A stretch of DNA of 64,000 nucleotides from Tolypeutes matacus (Eukaryota > Chordata > Mammalia > Cingulata > Chlamyphoridae), in assembly GCA_026826555.1 (NCBI GenBank), contig JAKSZT010054399.1, positions 8,540,501 to 8,604,500 on the forward strand. The letters run 5' to 3'. The notes below the pieces were generated by a model that was given only the letters and a program-made list of their open reading frames with translations, was not told the DNA's origin and searched no databases. The position numbers and the translations under genes are program-made. Position 1 is the stretch's first letter, and the number at the start of each line of letters is the position of its first letter. Below, piece by piece: positions 50,640-61,561 of the stretch.

Positions 50640-51060
50640 TAAAACTTATTCTTCAAAAATTGAAACTTAGTGGTTACCATAGGTTTCAAGAAGAAGGAGA
50701 AGGAAGAATAGAATAGATGGAACATAGGGCACTTTTAGGGCATTAGAATTGTTCACCATGATCTTGTAATAACAGATTACAGACCACTTCAAATTTCATC
50801 AAAACCTATAAAAGTGTACAATCCAAAATGTAAATCATAATGTAAACCATTGACCATGGTTAGTAGCAATGCTTCAATATTTGTACATCAATTGTAACAA
50901 TGTACCATCTGCATGTAAAATGTTATTAATAGAGGAGAGGGGAAAGGAGGACGTCGTTGGGTATATGCAAATCACCTATATTCTCTATGTGACTTTTCAG
51001 TATCCTAAAGCTTCTTTGAAGAGAAAATGTAAACAATAACACACTGGGAGAATATAAGGA
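50640..51060 (+). repeat. L1 3' UTR fragment
   Basis: 'ttagtggttaccataggttt', 'tcttgtaataacagattaca', 'aaccattgaccatggttagt' and 'agcaatgcttcaatatttgt' form a common L1 3' UTR series, with a degraded terminus near 51050. Confidence 0.75.
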
Positions 51061-51091
51061 AGAAAATGTCACTGTACATACAACAGATCTT

Positions 51092-52870
51092 TTTTTTTAA
51101 ATATACTTTTTTATTTTTTTTTTAAAAGAAACTTAGATTACATAGATGTTGCACACAAAATATAGGGGATTCCCACATGGCCCACTCCCTAGCTCTCCCA
51201 CATTTTCCCACATCAATAACATCTTTCATTAGTGGGGTATATTTACCACAATTGATGAACACATCTTGGAGCTTTACCACTAAGCAATGATTATAGTTTA
51301 CTTTGTAGTTAAGACTCTCTCCTACACATTTTGCAAGTTATTCCAAGATATACAATGGCCTGTATCTGTCATTGCAATGTCATTCAAGATATTTCCCAAG
51401 TCCTGAAAATGCCCCCAAATTACACCTATTTTTCCCTCTTCCTCCCCTCAGAACCTGCAATGACCACTGCCTCCACATTCATGATAAATGTTCTTCCATT
51501 GCTAGGATCACAACAAGTTTACAGTAGAACAACTGTAAGTCTACTCTAGTCCATCATCCATCCCTCAATCCTGAGGATTCTGCGATGGTGATGCTCACTC
51601 CACCTCTAATTGAGAGGGGGCTTAGATACCATGGAACAAATGGATGGGACTTTCTTGTTTGCAGTTGCGGACACTCTCTGTTCCTTGAGATGGTCATTGT
51701 CAATCATCATCTCCTTGTTAGTTGTCCTGGGTGAGTCCATTGAACTAGAGAGTAGCTGTTGCAACTCTTTTGAGATTCAAGGCCCAGCTGGCACATGGAC
51801 AGCCCAAAGATTTAAGACTCTTGGACATACAGCTATCAACTCTAGTACTAACTATAGGTTCAAATAGAGGGGCAGCAGAGCCATGTGTAGGGAAAACACA
51901 ACTGAGTCCAACTATCACACTGGGGAGCATAAATTCCAAAGTAGGGCCTACTAGCCAGGTGCCAAACTCCTGAGCTATCTGCTCTGCCTATAGTATCTGG
52001 ATGTCTCCAGAGGCCTCAGAAGCTCCACTATTTGAGGTAATATTTACTTTGACAGTCAATGAGTTCCTGCTGAGATGTGCATAAGCATAACCTCTGAAAT
52101 GACCTTCCAACTCACTTTGAAGTCTCTTAGCCATATGAACTCATTTGCCTTTACCCTTTCCCCCTTTTGGTCAAGGTCTTTTTCCAGTTGCATTGCTAGT
52201 TGGTTCTTGGTAGTACTCCCTTGGTGCCAGGGAGGTTTATCCCCGGGAGTCATGTCCCACTCTGGGGGGAAGGTAATGCATTTACATACTGAGTTTTGGC
52301 TTAGAGAGAGGCCACGTTTGTGCAACAAGGAGGCTCTCAGGAGGTAACACTTGTCACCCTATAATACTATGCTAAGTTTCAATTTCAAAAGTAAAGGTTC
52401 TTAAGTACAGTTATCAAAATCAAGGGCCTGTCAATGGTAAGTCCTCCTTCAGTAGTCACTGCCCCCTGTACTCAGGGGATTCTTGCTGTCCCATTAGAGA
52501 ATGTGGCAGAGCTCTCCAGGGTGGGAATTCGATATTTCTTTGGTTATTGTGTGGGTCTCCACCCACCGTGACAATGCCTCATGAACACTTGAACACATTC
52601 ATATGCCTTATAGGTATGCTCCAGGTGAACCACCTCCCTTGCATCTCCCATCTCTGACACCCTGCACCAATGATCTTCCCTTGTCACAGTTGTAACCCTT
52701 CTGTGATCCAAAACTTCTTTAAAGATGAAGCCAACAAAATTACTGAATACAATTAATAGGAAAATGATATAGTACTGGTGGTTTTAAAAACTACAAATAA
52801 AACATGAACTTTTTAAAAAGGTTTGAAATAATATAAAAATATAAAATATAAAATAAAATTTTTTTTAACA
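51092..52870 (-). repeat. L1-related, probably xenarthran-specific repeat
   Basis: The element begins with T-rich text (a reversed tail). It continues with 'acatagatgttgcacacaaa' and 'aataacatctttcattagtg', then 'cacaattgatgaacacatct', which mirror the antisense L1 3' UTR seen at 59300 ('attacaattgatgaaacaat'). The following 1.3 kb ('cttgagatggtcattgtcaa', 'ttgaagtctcttagccatat', 'tttatccccgggagtcatgt') has no open frame of note and is a repeat I associate with xenarthran genomes. It seems to be a non-autonomous derivative mobilised by L1. The family name is uncertain. Confidence 0.6.
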
Positions 52871-52872
52871 TA

Positions 52873-52928
52873 TGTCTTTCATCAGTGTAAGATCCGTAAG
52901 ATAACAGATCTTACACTGATGAAAGACA
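52873..52928. repeat. Perfect 22-bp inverted repeat (hairpin, 12-nt loop)
   Basis: The left arm 52873-52894 (starting tgtctttcatcagtg) and right arm 52907-52928 (ending cactgatgaaagaca) are exact reverse complements. The loop is 'cgtaagataaca'. It sits between the L1-related repeat and the L1M fragment. Confidence 0.95.
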
Positions 52929-53029
52929 CAATGTCTAAATTTTTTTAAATTTTTTCATTTCAAATTTTTAAAAATTTTTGTATTTTATTGTTTTTTTTAA
53001 AATTATTTCATTTTCTTGCACAATTATTT

Positions 53030-53310
53030 ATTTATTTATTCAACAGTTTAATTGAGATATATTCACATACCATAAAATCTATCCAAAGTGAATAATCAAT
53101 GGCTTTTAGTATAATCACAATGTTGTGCATTCATCACCACAAAAAAAATTTTAGAATGACTTCATTACTCCAAAAAGAAAAACTTCACACCCCTTAGCAT
53201 GCCTTCCCCAGCCCTACATAACCACTAATCTAAGTTCATCTTTATAAATTGATTTATATTTTATATAAATGGAATCATATAATATGTTAGCATTCTTTAT
53301 TATCATCTTA
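53030..53310 (-). repeat. L1M-type 3' UTR, antisense
   Basis: 'taattgagatatattcacat', 'accataaaatctatccaaag', 'tgttgtgcattcatcaccac' and 'ttatataaatggaatcatat' form the classic antisense L1M 3' end. Confidence 0.85.
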
Positions 53311-53504
53311 GCATCATTATCAGAAAGAACTGTTAGTAAGCTCTGTGCATATGATCCAAGGGACTCTGCATACTTCAGTACCCTCCAAATCATTCTCCCT
53401 CCAAAACAGTCCAGTGTGCCTGTAATTTCCATCATTTTAAAATTATACTTTGGGTTAAATCACAGTGGATGCTAAATTAAAGTGTAAATACCTTATTTAG
53501 AAAG

Positions 53505-53640
53505 GGCAGGATAGTATAATAAAAAATTATCCAACCAAACCTGGCTCTAGTCCTAGTTCTGACACAATTGGGGTGGTGTATAAACTTGACAAAAAATATT
53601 ACTTCATTAGCTTCCCTTGGCAATAATGCTATGGACTGCA
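53505..53640 (-). repeat. MIR fragment, antisense
   Basis: 'ccaaacctggctctagtcct', 'agttctgacacaattggggt' and 'tacttcattagcttcccttg' follow reverse MIR; the right end is lost. Confidence 0.6.
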
Positions 53641-54920
53641 TTAGTGGTTTGCAAGCTGTGTTTTAGCCATGGAACACTTTAGTCTATTAAAATCCTGTGT
53701 GAGAGCCAGAATGTGAAGGAGTTAGAAACAAAGCTGCAAAGAGAAGCAGGAGTAGAGACCAGGAACTGCGAGCTTGGACTGTCCTCTATTCTTCCACTGG
53801 CCCCCACAACATCTTTGATTCCTCAGAGAACAGTTTAAACCTGAATCAGATGCTCTCTAGGAATCGTTCATGAAGTCAAATTACATGAGTCACTGTTTAA
53901 AGCAATTCTGAAAGTAATCCATGGAATTTCAAAGTGTCAGAGAAGTGCCATGGACCCAGCTGCTTGAGAAGCTGAGAAAGAGATAACGGGGAGCTGGCCA
54001 TCCTGTGTTTGCTCTCCTGTGGTCTGGACCTGTTCTTTACTGAGGAAGCATGACATCACCCAGAGAGGCTGAGTCACAGGCTAACATAGCCAATGAGCAC
54101 AACTTGAGAAGCACCAGAATCTGGGCAAAAGAAGAATGAGATGGTAGAGGTAAGCAGAAACCAAGAATTGTCCCCCTGCATGTCTACACTCCGTGGAAAA
54201 CCAACCCAAGCGAGATGAGCGTACTCATAGGAAAGGTACACTGGATAATAGAGAGCAAAAAATATAAAAAATTACTGCAGTGATCACCTAAATATTGCTT
54301 GCCAGATGCTGTGACAGTGAGTGGAGGGCAAGCCTGTTCATTAGGAGTTCTACTGCCATCATGATTCTGGGCAGCAAGACTTCACTTCATCATTCCACAC
54401 CAGCAGGCTTTTTGAACCATGTGGGAGACCTGTGGACTAGTAACAATCAGCTGGTATTTAAAGCTGAAGATTACCTTGGCAATTTTAATTAATACCCAAA
54501 CTGAAGTAAGATGTATTACCTAAAAGATACAATTTGGGCATCTGAAATTTGCTAGCTTTTGACTTGATGAAAGAGTAGAGGATGGCATTGACACTTGCAT
54601 TCAGTGTTCTGAGGAAGCACTTCTTATTGAACAAAGCACTCCTTATCAAAGGACACAAAGCTATGGGCAAATTCTCATTATTTAAGAGATGGAGAACAAG
54701 AATGATCACTCGTTTTAAACTTTGTTGGCAGGAATAATACATATTTGACTGCATAATTATTTCAGATTCAAAAGTGGCCTGCATACATTGGATTTTAAAA
54801 GCTGACAATTTCCCAAACGTGTTTGATGAAGTGTTTTTAAGTCCAAAAGCTACTGATGTTAGTTTTCTCACTGTGGAAAACTTTCATTCTCATGATTGTA
54901 TTATATAGCCAAGGAATGTT
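53641..54920. other. Unassigned sequence with one long minus frame
   Basis: The part at about 53640-53700 (agtggtttgcaagctgtgtt, catggaacactttagtctat) may be a hAT-type DNA transposon end. A minus frame of 128 codons (54485-54871) has a faint resemblance to GPCR TM6-TM7 sequence (LRTLNASVNAILYSFIKSKA). It lacks the NPxxY proline and the rest of a receptor. I do not call it a gene. Confidence 0.3.
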
Positions 54921-54928
54921 GCTTTAAA

Positions 54929-55132
54929 ATAGGGGTTCTTAACAAGGGGTCCATGAGCTTGAATTGAAATTTTTTAAAAAAAATTATTCTTGTGAGGAAG
55001 TGTTGGTGTGGGTGTGATATATTTATTAAGCAATACACAGTATAGTGTGGGCTTAGTAATGGGTCGGTGGTTTTCACCTGACTGGCAAAGGGGTCCATTT
55101 GTTTTTAATAACAAAAAAGGTTAAGAACCCAT
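54929..55132. mobile_element. Small hAT-like non-autonomous DNA transposon
   Basis: The terminal inverted repeats 'aggggttcttaac' (54931-54943) and 'ggttaagaaccc' (55119-55130) face each other, with 'ggggtccat' blocks just inside. An exact 8-bp target duplication 'gctttaaa' flanks it (54921-54928 and 55133-55140), as expected for hAT. No coding capacity. Confidence 0.85.
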
Positions 55133-55140
55133 GCTTTAAA

Positions 55141-55469
55141 AAGTCCTAGTAAATTTGATAGAGAAGGTATTAAATTATGAATATACTTCATATTTACATA
55201 GATGAATAGTTAAAATTATCTCTAATCTGCAATCTTTTTAAAGAAGAATGCTGTTCCATACCATAAAAAATTTACTTTGTGAAGGATGATGTCTGTTGTG
55301 GCTCCAAAGCTTGAATTCTGTGAAATCATCTGTTATGGCTGGTCTTCTGTCAAAATAGTTTTCTATTTAAAATCTCTGATAATGGGATGACATGACAACA
55401 ATGGTGATATGTGCAACTTAGGGTTAGCTTTGGCTATGACAAACAAAAACCTAAACAAACAAAAAGCCA
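55141..55469. other. Unassigned sequence
   Basis: No gene or repeat was recognised. Confidence 0.4.
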
Positions 55470-55840
55470 GTAGCATAAAAAAAGATAGTTTATTTCTCTT
55501 TCATGGAAACGAAGCCTCTAGGCAGATAGAACTGGTTTAATATGGTGTCTCAAACAAATGCATAAACCCAGTGCCTTTTGTCTATGTCTCTGCCATCTGC
55601 AGCATGAAGTCCACACTTCATGCTTCAAAAATTCTACTTGAGCTGTAGGCATCAAAAAGTAGGGAGAGAGTAAAAAAGATGCATCTTTCCAAGCTTTAAA
55701 CATGCTTTTTAAAGTTGCACACAATATTTGCTCTACATGTCATTGTCCAAAATGTAATGACATGAGCACACCTCAAGAGACGCCAAGGAATAGTCTTCTA
55801 CTGGGTGATCATTTACCCAGAAAGAGTCAGAGATTCTCTT
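55470..55840 (+). repeat. Possible second copy of the unnamed repeat seen at 18695
   Basis: 'tagtttatttctctttcatg', 'tatggtgtctcaaacaaatg' and 'ctctgccatctgcagcatga' resemble the common 'gtttatttctctctcacgta ... tatggtggctccatg ... ctgctccgccatcc' mammalian repeat. The match to the copy at 18695 is partial. Confidence 0.35.
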
Positions 55841-56034
55841 CCAAGGGAAAAAAACAACAACTAGTACTCTTGGTCAAAGGTGTTTGACAGGTAGACTTAA
55901 CTTTAAAATTTATTTGCAGGAGGTTCTAGTAGTTGCATTTTAATGGTGTCTGTACAGAATCTATCTTCTACATTTTCATCAATTTTAATCTTTACCTTTT
56001 AAAATGAAATGTAAATCAATACTTTTAAATATGC
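55841..56034. other. Unassigned short interval
   Basis: No gene or repeat was recognised. Confidence 0.35.
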
Positions 56035-56122
56035 TTTTTTAAATACCTTGAAATAATTTCAAATTACAGGATAGTTACAAAAAGAATTCAAATCCCATAC
56101 AGAGAACTCCAACATACCCCTA

Positions 56123-56609
56123 TGTATTCATCAAGTTTCTTTAGAGAAACAGAATCAACAGAACCTATATATATATATTTAACTGAACCTATATATATAT
56201 ATATATATAAACACAAAGGGATTTATTCTAAGAATTGGCTTACATAACCAGCGGGATTGGCAATTCTGAATTCCATAGGGCAGGCCACATGTTGAGAACT
56301 CTGTTGAAGTTTTCAGTTAATTCCCCAGAAGAAGCTGGCTGGTGGAAGTAAAGATAGAAATTCTTCTTTATATCTGCTGAAATCATCAATTCTCCCTTTA
56401 AAGCCTTCAACTGAGACTTTTCTCATTGCTGAAAACAATCTCCTTTGTTAATTGTTAATTGTAGTTGTAATTAGCCATAGATGCAATCAACTAACTAATG
56501 ATTTAAGTCCACAAAAATACTCTCACAGTAACAATCAGGCCAGTGCTTACTTGACCAAAAACTGGATACCATAGCCTAGCCAAGTTGATGCATGAAAATA
56601 ACCATCACA
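56123..56609 (-). mobile_element. Solo LTR (MaLR/ERVL-like) inside the HAL1-like 3' UTR
   Basis: The plus strand starts 'tgtattcatcaagtttcttt' and ends 'aaaataaccatcaca'. Read on the minus strand, this is the mammalian LTR beginning 'tgtgatggttattttcatgc'. Termini are TG...CA (487 bp), and the flanking 5-mers are exactly 'cccta' (56118-56122 and 56610-56614). A TA repeat lies near 56170-56208. No internal viral genes. The family name is uncertain. Confidence 0.85.
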
Positions 56610-58209
56610 CCCTACCCACCCCACCACACCCCCCAATACCCAGATCCACCAATTTTAGCATTTTGCCACATTTTTTGTACGATTCTATCTAACCATCAAT
56701 AGATCAATCTGTATATCTATCAATCCATTTTATGAACGCTTAAGTGTAGGTTGTAAACATCATCTTCCTTGAACATTTGATACTGCCATGTACATTTCTT
56801 AAGAACAGGGATATCCACATATGTACCCACCTTAAATGCAGTTCTGACGTTAAAGAAATTTAACATTGATATAAAGTCTATATTCCAATTTTTCATATGT
56901 CCCAAGAATACCCTTTTGGTGCCTTTTCTCCTCCCTTGTTAGATCCTGTCCAGTATCATGTATTGCATTTAATTGTCGTTATCTCTTTAGTTTATCTTTC
57001 TTCCTTTATGATTTTTAATTATGAGAACATCTATACAACATAATATTTTCCATCTCAACCACTCTCCAACAGACCATTCAGTGGATTAATCACACTCATA
57101 ATATTCCAAAACCTTCACCACCTTTCATTTATAAAACTTTCCAATCTCCCCAAAGAGAAACCCTACATCTATTACGCATGAACTTCCCATTCCCCCTTTC
57201 TGCCCACCCCTGGCAATCTGTACTCTACTTTCTATCTCTATGAGCATGCATATTCTCCAATATTTTCTTTGTAGTTAACACAAAGCTTAAATTTAATAAC
57301 TTAAATCCACAAAAATCTCATTTGCTTTGATACTGAATCAACTTCCATAATATACACAAACTATGTTTCTATACCCCACTGTTCCCCCACTTTTATGTAG
57401 TTCTTGCCTAAAATTGTATGTTTATGCATTATGAACCCCAAACCACTAATTTTTTATTACACTTTATGCATTTAGCTTTTAGTTACTATAGGAGGTAAAA
57501 AGTGGAGTTACAAACCAAAAATATAATAGTACTAACATTATATTTACTAATGTTCTTACCCTAATGGATAACTTTATTTCTTCATGTTGCTTTGATCTAT
57601 TGTCTATTGTTCTTTCCTTCCAACCTTCAAAATTCCCTTTAGCATTTCATGTAGGGCTGGTCTAGTGGTGATGAACTCCCTCAGCTTTTGTTTATCAAGG
57701 AATGTATTAATGTCTCCCTCATTCTAGAAAGACAAGGCAATTTTTTTGCTTTAAGTCCATTAAATATGTAATCCCATTGCCTTCTTGCTTCGATGGTTTC
57801 CAGTGAGAAATTGACTTGTATTCTTACTGAGGCTCCCTTGTACATGATACACTTTCTCTCTTGCAATTTTCATAATCTTTTTCTTTGGCATTTCGCAGCT
57901 TGCTTATAATATGCTACAGCATGATTCTATTTGAGTTTATCATGTTTGGAGTTCATTGAGAATCTTGGATAAGTATATTCATGTCTTTCATTAAATTTGA
58001 GAAGTTTTCAGCCATTGTTTCTTGGAATATTTTCTATGCTCCTTTCTTTCTTTCCTATACTGGTTATTGGTATGTTCGATGGTGTCCCACAGGTTCCTCA
58101 GGTTCTGTTCTCTTTTCTTCATTCTTTCTTCTTTCAGCTCTTCAGACTGAATTATTTCAGTTGTGTTATACTCAAGTTCACGGATTCTTCTGTCTGCTCA
58201 AATCTGCTA

Positions 58210-58536
58210 TTAAATCCCTCCAATGAATTTTTTAATTTCTGTTACTCTGGTCTTCAGCTCTATTTGGCTCATTTTCATAATTTCCATCTCTCTATTGACA
58301 TTCTGTTGGTGTTCATCTATCATTTCTGTGACTTCCTTTAGTTCTTTGTCCATGTGTTCCTGTAGTTCTTTGAGCCTATTTAGGACCTTTTTTTTTTTTT
58401 TTTTAACCTTGTATGGTAATCCCAAGGTCTGGCCTTCCTCATTGTTGGTTTCCAATGTTTTAATTTTCTCCTCTTCGTGGTCCATTATTTCCTGTTTCTT
58501 TGTATGTTTTGTAGTCTTTTGTTGAAAACTGGACAA
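58210..58536 (-). pseudogene. L1/HAL1 ORF1 coiled-coil remnant
   Basis: A 108-codon frame from an ATG at 58536. ORF1p is the L1 RNA-binding chaperone that trimerises through a coiled coil. Residues from about 45 on show its heptad-rich charged pattern, for example LKELQEHMDKELKEVTEMI and IELKTRVTEIKKFI. The N-terminal part (MDHEEEKIKTLETNNEE) is also ORF1-like. A run of 17 T at 58388-58404 adds a poly-lysine stretch in the middle, so it is damaged. It lacks the RRM and C-terminal domains. Confidence 0.7.
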
Positions 58537-60514
58537 TTTAATATTTTAATGTATCAATGGAATTTATACTTTTAGATGTATGTTCCTTAAAGTTTTTTCC
58601 ACCTAATATTAAGAAAGAGCTTTCTCTTTTTTTGCCAGGAGCTAACAAAAGATTAAAAGCAGGAAAAAAAATAGAAAACACCTTTCCCAGTCTTTGCAGA
58701 CTGACTTCATTCAGGACTTATCCATATAGTGAGTTTAGATGATAGCTCTAGGTCAAAGCATAGGGGCTTCTCAGATCCTTTCTTTGCATACATCTTTTCT
58801 TGGGCATGTTTGGGGGCCCTAGGAATTCCCCCATTTACATTGATATGAATATCCACTCTTTCCTAGGTAACAGTTATCTCACAGTCCTGGGCACTGTACT
58901 TTATATACTAGAGCCAGTAATCCCTTGGCCTAGCAGTCACAACTGCTCTCCCACAGTGTAAGGGGACTCTGTGGTCTACCTTCTACAACCTGGTAAAGTT
59001 CTAGGATGGTGAAGCTTCAAGTACTGTCCTGGTTCTGTTCCTCAGGCCACCACCAGACAGATTGGGCCAGACACCCATGCTCCCACTATGTACACAAGGG
59101 TTACTCTGCTCCCTCTGGAAAAAGGACCAGGGACTCACATTGGGAGAAGGAGTAGCTGTTTGCTGAGCCTCTAATGGAAAGGGGCCAGACAGGATGTCAG
59201 GATATACTATTGATTTTGTCTTTTTAAAATATTAGAATAGTTGTAGGTTTACAGAAAAATCATGCAGAAAGTACAGACTTCCCATATACCTCCTTCTTAC
59301 ACACACGTCACTATTGTTAACATTTTGCATTAGTGTGGTATTTTTATTACAATTGATGAAACAATATTATTATAATTATGCTATTAACTTTAACCCACTG
59401 TTTACATTAGGGTTCACTGTTTGTGTTATACAGTTCTATGACTTGTGTGTGTGGTAACATATACAACCTAAAGTACCCTTTCTCTGCTTTCAAATATAAA
59501 ATTCAGTAGTGTTAATTACATTCACAAAATTGGGCCTCCATCACTGTCATCCATTGCCGAAACTTTCCATCACCCAAAATAGAAACTCTGTACCAATTAA
59601 ACATTAACTCCCCACTTCCTTTTCCCACCCAGTCCCTGGTAAACTTTATTTTAGTTTTTGACTCTATGAATTTGCATATTCTACCTTACTGTCTTGATAA
59701 AGTCTTTTGATGTATGAGAGTTTTTAATTTTTATTACATCCCATATATCAATTTTTTTGTTCTTGTTGCTTGTCCTTTTGGCATAAAGTCTAAGAAGCCA
59801 TCTAACTCAAGGTCCTGAAGATGTTTATGTATATTTTGTTCTAGGATTTTTTAAGTTTTAGTTCTTATATTTAGTTCGTTGATCCATTTTTAGTTAATTT
59901 TTGTATATGGCATGAAGTAAGGGTCCATCTCTAAGAGGTGCTTAGATCACCATTTGTTGAAGAGTCTATTCCTGCCTATTTGGGTGGACATGGCATCTTT
60001 GTCAAAGATCAACTAGTCAAGGATGTGAGGGTTTATTTCTTAACTCTCAATTCAATTCCATTGGTCTATATATCTTTCTTCCTGTCAGTAGCATATTATT
60101 TTGATCATTGTAGCTTTGCAACAAATTTTAAAATCAGAGAGTGTGACTCTCAAACTTTGTTTTTCTTATTCAAATGATTTTGACTATTTGGGTCTACTTA
60201 CCCTTCAATATATGATGATTGGATTTTCCATTTCTGTGAAAAAGTCTGTTGGAATTTTTATTGTAATTGCTTTGAATCTGTATAACTTTTTGGGTAGAAT
60301 CGACATCTTAACAATATTTAGTCTTCCAATCCATGAGTAATTTATGAACATTCTTCCATTTATTTAGGTATTCTTTAACTTCTTTCAGCAATGTTTTTGT
60401 AGTTTTCCATACAAGTTCTTTACATTCTTGGTTAAATTTATTCCTAGATATTTGATACTTTTCATTGCTATTGTAAATGGAAATTTTTTCTTGATTTCTT
60501 CATCAGGTTGTTCA

Positions 60515-60742
60515 TTAGGTGTATATAGAAACACCACTAAATTTTGCATGTTGATCAGGTATCCCATCACTTTGCTGTAGTTTTGTTGATTTTTCAGTAT
60601 TCTCTATGTATGGAATCATGCCATCTGCAATAAGGGAGAACTTTAGGTCTCCATTTCCTATTTGGAGGTATTTTGTTTCTTTTCCTTTCCTAATTGCTCT
60701 GGCTAGAACTTCCAGTACAATGCTGAATAACAGTGGTGACAT
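60515..60742 (-). pseudogene. L1 ORF2 reverse-transcriptase fragment with mutated catalytic box
   Basis: Reverse transcriptase copies L1 RNA at the insertion site. A 75-codon frame carries the L1 signature [16 protein letters not shown]. The catalytic box, FADD in active L1, reads I-A-D-G here (60620-60631), so one of the two metal-binding aspartates is lost. Confidence 0.85.
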
Positions 60743-61354
60743 TGGGCATCCTTGTCTTGCTTCTGATTTTTCAAGGAAAGTTTTCAGTCTTTCACCATTG
60801 AGTACGATATTAGCTTAGTTGTGGGTTTTTCATATATGGCCTTAAGGATGTTTTATTCTATTCTTTGTTTTCTAAGTGTGTTTATGATGAAGGGGTGCTA
60901 AATGTTAAAAAATTCCTCTTCTGTGTCAACTGATAGTTTTTCTTTTTTCCTTTCCTTCATTCTATTAATACTATGTGGTCCATTAATTGACTTTTTTTAT
61001 GTTGAGTCAACCTTGCATGCCTAGGATAAATCCCACTTTATCATGGTGTATAATATTATTAGTGTGCTGTTGCATTAGGTTTGCTAGTATTTTGTTGAGG
61101 ATTTTTGCATCTATATTCAGGAAGGATATTGGTGTGTAATTTTCTTATATTATAGTATTTTTTCTGTGTTTGGTATTAGGGTGATGGTGGACTCATAGAA
61201 TGAGTTGGTAAATATTATCCTCTCCTTATGTTTTTTAAGAATTTGAGCAATATTGGTTTTAATATTTCTTTGAATATTTGGTAGAATATACCGTGAATCC
61301 ATCTGATTCTGGGATTTTCTTTGTTGGAAGGTTTTTGATTACTGACTAAATGTC

Positions 61355-61561
61355 TTAATTTATTATTAGTCTGTCAAGATCTTCTATTTCTTCTTCAATC
61401 AGTGTAGGCAGATCATGTGTTTCTAAGAGTTTCTCCATTTTATATAGGTTATCTAATTTATTGGCATACAATTGTTCACAGTATCTTCTTATATTCCTGT
61501 TTATTTCTATGGTGTCAGTAGTCATGCCTCCCCTTTTGTTCATGATTCTATTTATTTGCAT
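61355..61561 (-). pseudogene. L1 ORF2 fragment between endonuclease and reverse transcriptase
   Basis: A 68-codon frame contains YCEQLYANKLDNLYKMEKLL, the conserved L1 'YYEQLYANKLDNLEEMD' linker. It is an isolated open stretch within a broken ORF2. Confidence 0.85.

Larger units (their letters stand above)
56035..59215 (-). pseudogene. HAL1-like element, antisense, split by an LTR
   Basis: Read on the minus strand, a 5' part (59215 to about 58540, richer in G+C) leads to an ORF1 relic. Antisense landmarks are 'tgtcccacaggttcctcagg' and 'gcatttcatgtagggctggt'. A linker (57560-57290) joins directly to L1M-type 3' UTR (57270-56615, then 56122-56035 beyond the LTR). No reverse-transcriptase or endonuclease segment is present. 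Without the LTR it is about 2.7 kb, near the usual HAL1 length of about 2.5 kb. The neighbouring L1 at 59220 carries the same ORF1 and linker followed by ORF2. Confidence 0.68.

Noticed and set aside
58223..58525. 100-codon plus frame
   Set aside because: Shadow of the minus-strand ORF1 coiled-coil remnant.
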